Assembly: GCF_036964665.1 (NCBI RefSeq)
Contig: NZ_JBAMDA010000001.1
Coordinates: forward strand, 2,332,001-2,396,000
Direction of reading: 5' to 3'
Source of the DNA: Nitrobacter sp. NHB1
GTDB taxonomy: Bacteria; Pseudomonadota; Alphaproteobacteria; Rhizobiales; Xanthobacteraceae
Length of the DNA stretch: 64,000 bases
A program made the translations under genes and the position numbers. This document shows, in pieces, positions 17,868 through 26,263 of the stretch (the stretch's first letter is position 1; every line of letters starts with the position of its first letter). The notes beneath the pieces are model-generated. The model made no database searches and had not been told where the DNA came from. It was given only the letters and a program-made list of their open reading frames with translations.

Positions 17868-18847
17868 TGACGATCCGAAGCCGCTTCTCCACAACCGCCG
17901 GCCCGGCTGTGCTGGCGATCATGGTGATGAGCGCATCGACCTCGACCGTGGTCGCGCAAACCGTGCCGGCTACCGCTACGGCGCGACCTATGGGCGGCGC
18001 GGGCCTGTCCGCACCGTCTTCGTCCGGTGTCGCGGCGGCTGGCTCCGGCACGCCAACGCAGACCCTGTCCGGAAAGGCGACCGACAGGGTGACGACGGCG
18101 GTGCGCGCCCGCGACATCTTCAGCCGCGTCCCCTGCCTGCCGCCGAAGGGCGTCTCGCAGTCGATGGGGTCGCTGCCGCATATGGCGGCCAAGCTCGCCG
18201 CCCACAAGCCGGTCGTCATCGTCGCCTTTGGCTCGTCATCGACGCAAGGCTACGGCGCCACGTCGCCCGAATTCAATTATCCGAACCGGCTGGCGGCCCG
18301 GTTGCACCGCAAATATCCGGCGGCCGCCATCACCATGCTCAATCGCGGCAAGGGCGGCGAGGACGCGCCCGAAATGATGAAGCGGCTGCAATCGGAAGTG
18401 ATCGATGCGAAGCCGGACATGGTGATCTGGCAGGTCGGCACCAACGCGGTGCTGCGCAATCTCGACCCCTCGAGCACCGCGAAACTCGTCGAAGCCGGCG
18501 TCGCGACCATTCAGGCCTCCGGCGCCGATCTGGTTCTGGTCGATCCGCAATACGCACCCGCCGTCAATGCCAGGGGCGAGAAGGCCGGCAGGATGGTCAG
18601 TCTGCTGAGCAGGGTCGCGCACTACAGGCACGTCGGGATTTTCCCGCGTTTCGAGGTCATGCGCGACTGGCACGACCGGCAGTCGCTGCCGTTCGACACC
18701 TTCGTGACCAAAGACGGCCTGCACATGAACGACTGGGGTTACGCCTGTTTCGCCCAGTTGCTCGGCGATGACATCATCCAGTCGGTGGACCAGGTCCAGG
18801 CCGGCGTCAGCCCGCCGCAGGCCGCGACGGCCTTCCGGCCGTTGTGA
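17867..18847 (+). CDS. Secreted SGNH/GDSL hydrolase family protein
   Basis: 326 residues from the ATG at 17867, which overlaps the TAA of the previous gene by one base (translational coupling). A signal peptide covers residues 1-30 (LAIMVMSASTSTVVA); a Ser/Gly/Ala-rich linker runs to about 80. The SGNH blocks are complete: VAFGSSSTQGYG (S123-S125), MLNRGKGGEDAPE, WQVGTNAVL (N193) and TKDGLHMNDWGY (D283, H286). This is an esterase/acyl-hydrolase or acyltransferase fold. Its place behind opgC suggests it acts in the periplasm on substituents of the glucan, for example removing or transferring acyl groups; this is inference. It is the last gene of the operon and faces metZ tail to tail. Confidence 0.88.
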   Translation: MTIRSRFSTTAGPAVLAIMVMSASTSTVVAQTVPATATARPMGGAGLSAPSSSGVAAAGSGTPTQTLSGKATDRVTTAVRARDIFSRVPCLPPKGVSQSMGSLPHMAAKLAAHKPVVIVAFGSSSTQGYGATSPEFNYPNRLAARLHRKYPAAAITMLNRGKGGEDAPEMMKRLQSEVIDAKPDMVIWQVGTNAVLRNLDPSSTAKLVEAGVATIQASGADLVLVDPQYAPAVNARGEKAGRMVSLLSRVAHYRHVGIFPRFEVMRDWHDRQSLPFDTFVTKDGLHMNDWGYACFAQLLGDDIIQSVDQVQAGVSPPQAATAFRPL

Positions 18848-18854
18848 TGTCGTT

Positions 18855-18916
18855 GTGTCCCGGAACGCGGTGCGGCGCTCTTCACGCCGCTCCGCAGTGC
18901 GCAGCATCCGGGACAC
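18855..18916. terminator. Inverted repeat between convergent genes, probable bidirectional terminator
   Basis: gtgtcccgg (18855-18863) and ccgggacac (18908-18916) bracket 44 bases that can pair further (gcggtgcggcg with cgccgctccgc). It fills the 76-base gap between the stop of the SGNH gene and the stop of metZ. There is no T-tract, so it may instead be a REP-like palindrome. Confidence 0.55.
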
Positions 18917-18923
18917 GCTGCTC

Positions 18924-20117
18924 TCACACCGTCTCCAGCGCACTGACGAGATCCTCGATCAGGTCGTCCTTGTGTTCGAGGCCGGCCGAATAGCGGATGA
19001 AGCCTTCGCCGATGCCCAGGCCGGCGCGAACCTCCGGCGCGAGCCGCTGGTGGGTGGTGGTGGCCGGGTGGGTCACCAGGCTCTTGGCGTCGCCGAGGTT
19101 GTTCGAGATGCGCGCGAGCTTGAGCGCGTTGAGACAGCGGAAGGCGCCCGCCTTGCCGCCCTTGACCTCGAATCCGATCAGCGTCGAGCCGGCGCGCATC
19201 TGCTTTTTCACAAGCGCCGCCTGCGGATGGTCCGGCCGGCCGGGATAGATGAGGCGGGACACTTTCGGGTGCGACGCCAGCGCATCCGCGATCGCGGCGG
19301 CGCTCTCGGTCTGCTGGCGCACGCGGACGCCGAGCGTCTCCAACCCTTTCAGGAGAACCCAGGCGTTGAACGGCGAGATCGACGGCCCGGTCTGGCGTAT
19401 AAAGGTCTGCAGGTGATCCTGAACGAAGGCGTTCGACGACAGGATGACGCCGCCCAGCGTTCGTCCCTGACCGTCGATATGCTTGGTCGCCGAATACACC
19501 ACGATGTCGGCGCCAAGCGCCAACGGGCTTTGCCAGATCGGCGTCGCGAACACATTGTCGACGATCAGCCGCGCGCCGGCCTGATGCGCGATCTCGGCGA
19601 TGCCGCCGATGTCGAGCACGTCGAGCGTCGGGTTGGTCGGGCTTTCGATGAAGCAGGTCCTGGTGTTCGGCCGCATCGCCTTGCGCCACTGCTCGAGATC
19701 GAGGCCATCGACCAGCGTGGACTCGATGCCGTAGCGCGGCAGCAGGTCCTCGACCACGTAGCGGCAGGAGCCGAACAGGGCCTTGGCCGCGACAACGTGA
19801 TCGCCGGCCTTCAACGGCGCGAGCATCGCGGTCGTCACCGCCGCCATGCCTGTCGCGGTGGCGCGCGCGGCTTCCGCGCCTTCGAGTTCGGCCATGCGCT
19901 GCTCAAACATGGCGACGGTCGGGTTGGAGTAGCGCGAATAGATGAAACCCGGATCCTCGCCCTTGAACCGCGCCTCGCACTGTTCGGCGGTGTCGTAGAC
20001 ATAGCCCTGGGTCAGGAACAGCGCTTCCGAGGTCTCGGCGAACTGCGAGCGCATCGTCCCGGAATGAACCAGCCGGGTTTCAGTGCGATATTGGGCGGTA
20101 GGCGAAGACTGCGACAT
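18924..20117 (-). CDS. metZ: O-succinylhomoserine sulfhydrylase
   Basis: 397 residues. MetZ is a PLP enzyme that makes homocysteine from O-succinylhomoserine and sulfide in direct-sulfhydrylation methionine synthesis. The PLP lysine is K212 in VYSATKHIDGQGR; other family marks are YSRYSNPTVAMFEQRMAELE, FIESPTNPTLDV and ISNNLGDAKSLVTHPATTTH. I place the start at the ATG at 20117 because an AGGAGG box lies six bases upstream; the frame is open further to 20180, but that stretch is leader RNA. The gene is preceded by a SAM-II riboswitch and an intrinsic terminator, so it should be shut off when S-adenosylmethionine is plentiful. Confidence 0.96.
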   Translation of the reverse strand: MSQSSPTAQYRTETRLVHSGTMRSQFAETSEALFLTQGYVYDTAEQCEARFKGEDPGFIYSRYSNPTVAMFEQRMAELEGAEAARATATGMAAVTTAMLAPLKAGDHVVAAKALFGSCRYVVEDLLPRYGIESTLVDGLDLEQWRKAMRPNTRTCFIESPTNPTLDVLDIGGIAEIAHQAGARLIVDNVFATPIWQSPLALGADIVVYSATKHIDGQGRTLGGVILSSNAFVQDHLQTFIRQTGPSISPFNAWVLLKGLETLGVRVRQQTESAAAIADALASHPKVSRLIYPGRPDHPQAALVKKQMRAGSTLIGFEVKGGKAGAFRCLNALKLARISNNLGDAKSLVTHPATTTHQRLAPEVRAGLGIGEGFIRYSAGLEHKDDLIEDLVSALETV

Positions 20118-20153
20118 GTGACCTCCTGCGCGACCGCTTTGGAAAACGGTCAC

Positions 20154-20187
20154 AAAAAAACCGGCCTGGGAAAACTCCACAAGCCGG
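20154..20187 (-). terminator. Intrinsic terminator of the metZ leader (riboswitch expression platform)
   Basis: On the transcript, CCGGC (20187-20183) and GCCGG (20165-20161) form a stem around a 17-base loop, followed by seven U (20160-20154). The upstream arm can also be engaged by an alternative hairpin, CCGGGGA-caatgtga-TCCCGG, right after the aptamer, which would let SAM binding decide between read-through and termination. Confidence 0.75.
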
Positions 20188-20198
20188 GATCACATTGT

Positions 20199-20262
20199 CC
20201 CCGGCCTGTTTAGCAACTTGTTTAACGTGGCTGCAAGCCGGCCGGCTCAAATCACCACGGGA
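20199..20262 (-). ncRNA. SAM-II riboswitch (metA motif)
   Basis: The minus strand reads CCGTGGTGATTTGAGCCGG, then CCGGCTTGCAGCCACGTTAA and ACAAGTTGCTAAACAGGCCG. This has the SAM-II pattern: a P1 stem CGTGG/CCACG, the conserved UGAUUUG after its 5' strand, GCUUGCA before the 3' strand, UUAAA, and a GCUAAA segment that forms the H-type pseudoknot. It lies 80 bases before the metZ start. SAM-II elements control met genes in alphaproteobacteria, which fits both gene and taxon. It is followed by a terminator hairpin at 20154-20187. Confidence 0.92.
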
Positions 20263-20431
20263 TGGGTCATGCTCTTAATCCGGCATAGCCTTCCCGTCAA
20301 GCGAGGGAACTGACACTCTCAAAGACACTCGCTGAAACGAGATGCGAATGTTAGAACCAGACCTCAGCCATCGGATAACCGGTAAAGCGTCTGTTTTCAG
20401 GGTCTATTGGCGAGAGCCGCAAGGACGTCCC

Positions 20432-21538
20432 GTGCCATTCACGCTTCCTCCCGACGCCAATGGCATTCTGCCCGACCGCATGATCGCGGCGATGGCGGAC
20501 GCCGGCCTGATCCTGCCCGAGTACCCCTTCGTCGAGAGCCAGATCCAGCCGGCGAGTCTCGATCTGCGGCTCGGCGCCATGGCCTACCGGGTGCGCGCCA
20601 GCTTTCTGCCCGGGCCGGGCGCAACCGTCGCTGAACGCATCGACGAGTTGAAGCTGCACGAAATCGATCTGTCCGACGGCGCGGTGCTGGAGACCAACTG
20701 CGTCTACATCGTGCCGCTGCTGGAGAGCCTGGCACTGCCGCCCGAGATCGTCGCCGCCGCCAATCCGAAAAGCTCGACCGGGCGGCTCGACGTGTTCACG
20801 CGCGTGATCGCCGACGGCACCCGGCGCTTCGACATGATCGGCGCCGGCTATCACGGTCCGCTTTATGCGGAAATCAGTCCGAAGACGTTTCCGGTGTTGC
20901 TGCGCGAGGGATCGCGGCTGTCGCAGGTCCGCTTCCGCAGCGGCGACGCCATTCTCGACGCCGACGAACTCGACGCGCTGCATGCGCGGGAACGGCTGGT
21001 CGATAGCGACGACACCGATTTCGCCAACGGCGTGGCGCTCAGCGTCGATCTCTCGGGCGAGAACGCCGACGGCTTTGTCGGCTATCGCGCCAAGCGTCAT
21101 ACCGGCGTGATCGATATTGATCGCCGCGGCCGCTATGCGGTCGGCGAGTTCTGGGAGCCGATCGCGGCGCGGCCGGACGGCAGCCTGATCCTCGATCCCG
21201 GCGAGTTCTACATCCTCGCATCAAAAGAAGCCGTGCAGGTGCCGCCCGATTACGCCGCGGAAATGGTGCCGTTCGATCCACTGGTCGGCGAGTTCCGGGT
21301 GCACTATGCCGGCTTCTTCGATCCCGGCTTCGGTTATGCCGGCGCCGGCGGACAGGGTTCGCGCGCGGTGCTGGAGGTGCGCTCGCGCGAGGTGCCGTTC
21401 ATTCTCGAGCATGGCCAGATCGTCGGCCGTCTTGTTTATGAGAAGATGCTGGCGCGGCCCGACGCGATCTACGGCCAGCGCATCGGCTCCAACTATCAGG
21501 CCCAGGGCCTCAAGCTGTCGAAGCATTTCCGGGTGTAG
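20432..21538 (+). CDS. dcd: 2'-deoxycytidine 5'-triphosphate deaminase (long, two-domain form)
   Basis: I choose the GTG at 20432, preceded by AAGGA, which gives 368 residues as usual for this long family; the frame is open to an ATG at 20342, but the added 30 residues are not family-like. The enzyme deaminates dCTP to dUTP for thymidylate synthesis. The N-terminal half has PFVESQIQPASLDLRLG, AAANPKSSTGRLDVFTRVI and YAEISPKTFPVLLREGSRL (the S-R-L-S-Q-xR-F motif of dCTP deaminase/dUTPase folds). The second half repeats the fold with HYAGFFDPGFGY and EVRSREVPFILEHGQIVGRL. It is about twice the length of E. coli Dcd. It is transcribed divergently from metZ. Confidence 0.9.
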   Translation: MPFTLPPDANGILPDRMIAAMADAGLILPEYPFVESQIQPASLDLRLGAMAYRVRASFLPGPGATVAERIDELKLHEIDLSDGAVLETNCVYIVPLLESLALPPEIVAAANPKSSTGRLDVFTRVIADGTRRFDMIGAGYHGPLYAEISPKTFPVLLREGSRLSQVRFRSGDAILDADELDALHARERLVDSDDTDFANGVALSVDLSGENADGFVGYRAKRHTGVIDIDRRGRYAVGEFWEPIAARPDGSLILDPGEFYILASKEAVQVPPDYAAEMVPFDPLVGEFRVHYAGFFDPGFGYAGAGGQGSRAVLEVRSREVPFILEHGQIVGRLVYEKMLARPDAIYGQRIGSNYQAQGLKLSKHFRV

Positions 21539-21677
21539 CGGACCGGAGGCGGATAGCCGTTATTGCGACGGGGTGGCGCGCAGCTTCGCAAGCGGACTTG
21601 ACCGGTTCGCCGATCCGGCTAGCATGAACGAGATCGATGGGGATGAAGTTCCCCGATACCCGCCGCAAGGCTGATGA

Positions 21678-21708
21678 CTCCTACCGGGCGCTTTCGCGTC
21701 GGTAGGAG
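21678..21708 (+). terminator. Hairpin, possible terminator downstream of dcd
   Basis: A perfect 9-bp stem, ctcctaccg (21678-21686) with cggtaggag (21700-21708), and a 13-base loop. The following bases (ctgtttcctc) are only weakly T-rich. It lies 140 bases after the dcd stop. Confidence 0.5.
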
Positions 21709-21745
21709 CTGTTTCCTCCCCCGTTGCGCCCGAGAAAGGGCGCTT

Positions 21746-21880
21746 ATGACCAGACTTCCGAATTCGCTGTTGGTCTCGTTATGGGGCGTCGGCATCTGCT
21801 GGGTTGCCGTTGCGATCACATACCTCACAGATTCCGAAACACTCCGGTGGTTTCCCTGCTGGTTTCGCTGGTGGTTCTGA
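21746..21880 (+). CDS. Possible small membrane protein (44 aa)
   Basis: The ATG at 21746 has GAAAGGG eight bases upstream. The product MTRLPNSLLVSLWGVGICWV continues with AVAITYLTDSETLRWF and an aromatic tail; it has one membrane segment. Its 3' half overlaps the Cox11 remnant on the other strand, so it could be chance. No family is recognised. Confidence 0.25.
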   Translation: MTRLPNSLLVSLWGVGICWVAVAITYLTDSETLRWFPCWFRWWF

Positions 21881-22220
21881 GGATCGGCTCATTGCCGAGA
21901 TTCTCGGCCGTGAAGAAAACCATCTTCTGCTCCCCGAGATGAACCGTCACGAAACGCTGTTCCGGCTCGAACCGCCACGGCAGATCCGGTGCGACATTAG
22001 TATCGAACCTAACGGTGACGGTCTTGCTGGAGACAGCAGTCGGATCCGAATACACCCGCTGCGTCGTTCCTCCGTATCCGGTTGCACTGCAGAACACACG
22101 ATACAGCTCCGGCGAGTAGGCAACGAGCCCGATCATGATGCCAAGCACGACGACGACAGGCACGAGAACGTTCAGGTGCTTCCGATAGCGCGGGTTCCAC
22201 AGGTCGACCTGTCATCGCTC
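21825..22220 (-). pseudogene. Cox11/CtaG (copper insertion into cytochrome oxidase) remnant
   Basis: Minus-strand translation gives LWNPRYRKHLNVLVPVVVVL, a membrane helix, then YRVFCSATGYGGTTQRVYSD, TVTVRFDTNVAPDLPWRFEP and VTVHLGEQKMVFFTAENLGN. This is the order found in Cox11: FCxxTGxGGTTQ, then TVRFDANVAPxLPWxFxPxQ. The essential CFCF copper motif and the whole last third are missing; after NEPI the frame runs into a stop. The 5' end is also broken: the likely start MSDDRS is one base out of frame with DLWNPRY. It cannot load copper, so another copy or another assembly factor must serve the oxidase. Confidence 0.8.
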
Positions 22221-22374
22221 ATCGGCATGTCTTAAAAGTGCCGTAAGCGGGCGATTGAACAAAGCAAGCACTCAGTTACCCCGCGCAAATCCTAGAGGTA
22301 ATTTGGTGGCTCGATTATATTGCAGCTCGGACTTAGAAGCCGAACGTGATCCCAGGTCAAATGGGCCTTCTGCA

Positions 22375-23571
22375 ATGAAAACAGTCCTAATTTCGGGAGC
22401 CGGCATCGCCGGACCAACGCTCGGCTTCTGGCTGAAAGCAGCCGGCTTCGAGCCGACGCTAATTGAGCGCGCGCCAGCGCTGCGCAGCGGCGGCTATGTA
22501 ATCGACTTCTGGGGGCTTGGCCTCGACATTTCTGAGCGCATGGGGATGGTCACCGAGATCAATCGCGTTGGCTACAACGTGCGGGAAATGCGAATCGTCA
22601 ACGATCGCGGTCGGCGCGCGGCGGGTTTTGGGACCGAGCTCGTCACGGAGTTGGCCGGTGGGCGCTACGTGACGCTGCCCCGCAGCGAGCTTTCGCGTTT
22701 GCTATTCGAAAAAATCAAAGCCAGCGCAGAAGTTATTTTCGACGACGAGATTGTCGGCCTTAACGAGCAGCCCGACTGCGTGGGGGTTCAATTGAAGCAT
22801 TCCGGCGAACGTCAGTTTGACCTTGTGATCGGCGCCGATGGCCTGCACTCGACCGTTCGCAAGCTTGCCTTTGGTCCGATGCAGCAGTTCGAGAAAGACC
22901 TTGGTTACATCGTCGCCGCGTTCGAGGTCCGGAGCTACCGTCCGCGCGACGAAGACGTGTATCTGATGTACGGGCAACCGGGAAGGATGGTTGGGCGCTT
23001 TACGTTGCGCGATGACTGCACGTTGTTCTTGTTTGTTTTTTCAGCTAACGACGATTCGTTACCTTCCACGCTTGACCAGCAGAAGAACACCTTACACCGA
23101 ACATATGCTGCCTGTGGGTGGGAATGTCCGTCGATTCTGAAAGAATTGGACCGCACAACCGAGCTTTATTTCGACCGCGTCAGTCAGATCAGGATGAGCA
23201 ACTGGTCAAAGGGGCGCATCGCCCTTATTGGGGATGCTGCCTTCTGCGTCTCCCTGCTGGCCGGACAAGGTTCTGCATTGGCGATGATCTCGGCCTACGT
23301 GCTGGCGGGGGAGCTTGCGCAAGCGGGTGGGCGATATCAGCAAGCCTTCGACAAATATGAAGCGCGCTTGCGCCAGTTCATTGAAATGAAGCAGCGAGGC
23401 GCCGAACGGTTCGCCGGCGCCCTTGCACCGAAGACCCGATGGGGCCTCTGTTTTCGTAATCAAGTGATAAGGGCATTTGCGATTCCCGGACTGGCAAAGG
23501 TTGCCATCGGCCGGGAGATGATCGACACCTTGCGGCTTCCCGAGTATGATTTTCGTCGCCAACACCATTGA
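22375..23571 (+). CDS. FAD-dependent monooxygenase (UbiH/PHBH-like)
   Basis: 398 residues from the ATG at 22375; the frame is open to 22255, but the Rossmann motif must start near the N-terminus. MKTVLISGAGIAGPTLGFWL holds the GxGxxG FAD motif; FDLVIGADGLHSTVRKL is the DG motif shared by aromatic hydroxylases; KGRIALIGDAAFCVSLLAGQG is the second FAD segment (GDAA). Such enzymes hydroxylate aromatic or polyketide-like compounds with NAD(P)H and O2. The sub-family resembles TetX/polyketide hydroxylases rather than UbiH. The substrate cannot be told. No operon partner: upstream is the Cox11 remnant, downstream a chloride-channel stub. Confidence 0.85.
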   Translation: MKTVLISGAGIAGPTLGFWLKAAGFEPTLIERAPALRSGGYVIDFWGLGLDISERMGMVTEINRVGYNVREMRIVNDRGRRAAGFGTELVTELAGGRYVTLPRSELSRLLFEKIKASAEVIFDDEIVGLNEQPDCVGVQLKHSGERQFDLVIGADGLHSTVRKLAFGPMQQFEKDLGYIVAAFEVRSYRPRDEDVYLMYGQPGRMVGRFTLRDDCTLFLFVFSANDDSLPSTLDQQKNTLHRTYAACGWECPSILKELDRTTELYFDRVSQIRMSNWSKGRIALIGDAAFCVSLLAGQGSALAMISAYVLAGELAQAGGRYQQAFDKYEARLRQFIEMKQRGAERFAGALAPKTRWGLCFRNQVIRAFAIPGLAKVAIGREMIDTLRLPEYDFRRQHH

Positions 23572-23598
23572 ACAACGTTCATGAATTATAAGCCAGAT

Positions 23599-23838
23599 GA
23601 TAGCGGCATCCCCAACATCCGCGGCAAGGTGGCGATCGTCAAGGCGCTAGCCTCATCGCTATCGATCGGCAGCGGCGCTGCGGTCGGTCGCGAAGGTCCG
23701 ATCATCCAGATCGGCTCGGCACTGGGCTCCGCATCCGCGCAAGTGATACGGCTGTCGAACTGGCAGAAAATTACCCTGCTGTCGGCAGGGGCAGGAGCAG
23801 GGATCGCAGCGACCTTCAACACACCCCTCGGCGGCGTG
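23599..23838 (+). pseudogene. ClC chloride-channel/antiporter fragment
   Basis: The plus frame reads KVAIVKALASSLSIGSGAAV, GREGPIIQIGSALGSASAQV and ITLLSAGAGAGIAATFNTPL, ending GGVL. This is the central part of ClC proteins with the selectivity filter GSGAAVGREGP and the helix after it. The N- and C-terminal halves are missing. The match breaks exactly where IS110-derived sequence begins (about 23842), so the gene was cut by an insertion and then eroded. Confidence 0.85.
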
Positions 23839-23841
23839 CTT

Positions 23842-24430
23842 TCAAAAGAAGATTATGAACAACATGTCGGCCATCCTGCAGCACGCGCCACTTCTGTTCT
23901 GGGTCGCGGTTAGCAAGCCGAGGCTCGTGCCTTGGAAGGCGTCCTTGCCCGCAACCTGCTCCGATCGACAGTCGAAGTTGCCCGAACCCACCGAGCTTGC
24001 GTGCGAGCGCGACATTGGCACGCTTCATGCTGCGACGCTGCGCCACGTCGAGCGCCCAACGCTTGGGGCTCGAGAAGCGCGTCGCTCGTGTCAGCATGAT
24101 GTGCGCCGCTTCCAAGAGCGCTGTTCGCACCATGGCGTCGCCGACCGTGCTAACGCCGCCGTCCCAGCCGGTTTCGCCTGATTGATATTTCTTGGGGGTC
24201 AACCCGAAGTAGACTCCGACCGTACTGGATTTTCCAAACCGCGTCGGGTCGTCCACCGCCGAGCGATAGGTCAGGGCGACCACGGCGCCGACGCCGGGTG
24301 TGCTCATCGATCTCCGGCAGACCTTATCAGCGGCGCGATCTTCAGCATCTCGCGATGAAGCTTGGTGAACGCGCACCATAACGCCGTCCGCGCCGCCAGC
24401 ATCGCGCCGAAGCTCGCCGACAAATGGAGA
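23842..24430 (-). mobile_element. IS110-family transposase remnant
   Basis: Minus-strand frames give MLAARTALWCAFTKLHREML, then in another frame DKVCRRSMSTPGVGAVVALT, YRSAVDDPTRFGKSSTVGVY, FGLTPKKYQSGETGWDGGVS, VGDAMVRTALLEAAHIMLTR and MKRANVALARKLGGF. This is Transposase_20, the C-terminal Ser-containing domain of IS110/IS1111 elements. The N-terminal DEDD RuvC-like domain is absent, and at least one frameshift separates the first block from the rest. It is inactive. The right end abuts the stop of the MFS gene at 24432. Confidence 0.88.
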
Positions 24431-24431
24431 G

Positions 24432-25787
24432 CTAAGCCGCGCTGGTAAGTTCTTCCACCTTCGCCGCATCGAAAAATTTGGGATCGACTTTGAGATAGGC
24501 AAGCTTTTCCTCAGCGATCACAACGGCGTCGGCCACGCCTGGCATTTGACGCAGCTTGCCAGCAAGGCTCTCTGCGCTTGCAGCTTGGGCGTCAGAGATC
24601 CGCACGAGATGCGTTGTCAGATAGCGAGGACGCGCCATCGTCACCGCGGCAGCGAGCCATAGAAGCGCAAGGACGGCTGATAATATGAATACGCCAGCGT
24701 TGCCGGCATTCTGGTGCATCCAGCCGCCTGCGGCGCCACCTACGAAAATTCCCAAGAATTGCGAACTCGAATACACTCCCGCCGCCGTACCCTTGGCGTC
24801 GGGTGGCGCGGTCTTGGTGATGAGAGAAGGCAGACTCGCCTCCATGATGTTGAAGCCAGCAAAAAAGATCGTAATCGCCGCGAGCTGAACATAGACATCG
24901 CGGCCGCTGAAAACGAGCATGATCTGACTGGCTGCGAGCGTCCCCACGGCGCTTACGAACACAGCTTTCATGCACCGGTATTTTTCGGCGACGATGATCG
25001 CTGGGACCATCACTATGATGGACAGAAGCAGGACCGGCAAATAGACGATCCACTGGCTGCGGCTCGTTACGTTGAGCCCTTCATGCAGGAGTCCCGGCAC
25101 GACGAGGAAACTCGCCGTCAGCATGGCGTGCAAGGCGAAGATACCAAAATCAAGGCGGAGCAGTTCCGTGTTTTTCAGCACGGATCCCAGCATAGCCGGC
25201 ACCGTCCCGGCATCGCGATGCAGACTCAGACGGCTCGGACTTGGCACGATGAATAGGGTGATGCCTATACCGAGCAGGGCCAATCCTGCCATCAGCCAGA
25301 AGATCCCAGCGATACCGGCAAGGCCGGCGACGATGGGTCCCACGACCAGAGCAATCATGAATGAGGTTCCGATGGTGATACCCACCATCGCCATCGCCTT
25401 GGTCCGGTTTTCTTCTGAGGTAAGGTCTGCCACCAGCGCCAGAATGACTGAACCAACCGCACCTGAACCTTGCAGCACTCGTCCGATAATCACGCCGTCG
25501 ATTGAGCTTGAGACAGCTGCGACCGCACTACCAATGCCGAACACCGTGAGTCCCAACACGATTAGGATCTTGCGGCCGATCTTATCGGACAGAATACCGA
25601 AGGGTATCTGCAGGAGCCCCTGGCTCAAGCCGTAGATGCCGAGCGCCAGCCCGATCTTGTAGGCTGTTGCCCCTGAAAGATCGCGCGCATAAACAGCAAA
25701 CACTGGGTAGATCATGAATAGGCCGAGAAGCCTTACCGAAAAAACGGCCGCAAGCGAGGCAGCTGCACGAAATTCCCGTTTATCCAT
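24432..25787 (-). CDS. MFS transporter, YajR type with C-terminal YAM-like domain
   Basis: From the ATG at 25787 (MDKREFRAAASLAAVF) the protein has about 451 residues; the frame is open to 25877 with further possible starts. Twelve membrane segments are visible. GILSDKIGRKILIVLG is the MFS motif A, and RVLQGSGAVGSVILALVADL corresponds to motif B/C of drug:H+ antiporters. After the last helix (WLAAAVTMARPRYLTTH) comes a soluble domain of about 65 residues with SAESLAGKLRQMPGVADAVV and EEKLAYLKVDPKFFD, which resembles the ferredoxin-like YAM domain of YajR. It probably exports small molecules; the substrate is unknown. Downstream lies the IS110 remnant, so nothing is co-transcribed. Confidence 0.82.
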   Translation of the reverse strand: MDKREFRAAASLAAVFSVRLLGLFMIYPVFAVYARDLSGATAYKIGLALGIYGLSQGLLQIPFGILSDKIGRKILIVLGLTVFGIGSAVAAVSSSIDGVIIGRVLQGSGAVGSVILALVADLTSEENRTKAMAMVGITIGTSFMIALVVGPIVAGLAGIAGIFWLMAGLALLGIGITLFIVPSPSRLSLHRDAGTVPAMLGSVLKNTELLRLDFGIFALHAMLTASFLVVPGLLHEGLNVTSRSQWIVYLPVLLLSIIVMVPAIIVAEKYRCMKAVFVSAVGTLAASQIMLVFSGRDVYVQLAAITIFFAGFNIMEASLPSLITKTAPPDAKGTAAGVYSSSQFLGIFVGGAAGGWMHQNAGNAGVFILSAVLALLWLAAAVTMARPRYLTTHLVRISDAQAASAESLAGKLRQMPGVADAVVIAEEKLAYLKVDPKFFDAAKVEELTSAA

Positions 25788-26263
25788 GGTGCCTGTTTCG
25801 CTAAGGGTCATCCTGAGCATTACCTTAAGCTTCGAGCACCTCTTCGTCTCGAATATATAATCTGAGCCGCGTTTCACCTACCAGCCCAAGGGCAGCCGTC
25901 AAGAAGGGCCTTGCCGCTCTTGCACGGCCCGTTCTTGTTGGCGATTGCGAACAGGGCGGACATCATGAGGCGTTCAGGCTTGGCTCGCCAAACATGAACT
26001 CGGATCGCCACCACCGATTGTACGTTAGCGTACTTGGCGATCCAGCATTCGCAATCGCACATGACTGCAGTCTTTTATACTCTAGCATTCTCATACTTTT
26101 AGTTCGATGCAAGCGGTGCTCTGACAACCAGACGAGCGTGTTGTGACTGGATGCTGCCGATTTATGTCCAGGCAAGCCTTGCCTGAGCGCGCAACAAACT
26201 CTACGCTTTGTCGCTAATGCTTACGCCCATTATCACTGGGCACGGCAACCGAAAGCGCAAACG
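25788..26263. other. Divergent intergenic region
   Basis: About 475 bases between the MFS gene and the Crp-like regulator. A minus frame of 62 codons (26062-25874, MCDCECWIAKYANVQS) is open but unsupported. The region must hold both promoters; I see no clear FNR box (TTGAT-N4-ATCAA). Confidence 0.45.

Noticed and set aside
18768..20213. 481-codon plus-strand frame antisense to metZ
   Set aside because: Shadow of metZ with Arg/Gly/Ala-rich composition and no domain; the riboswitch and ribosome binding site support the minus strand.
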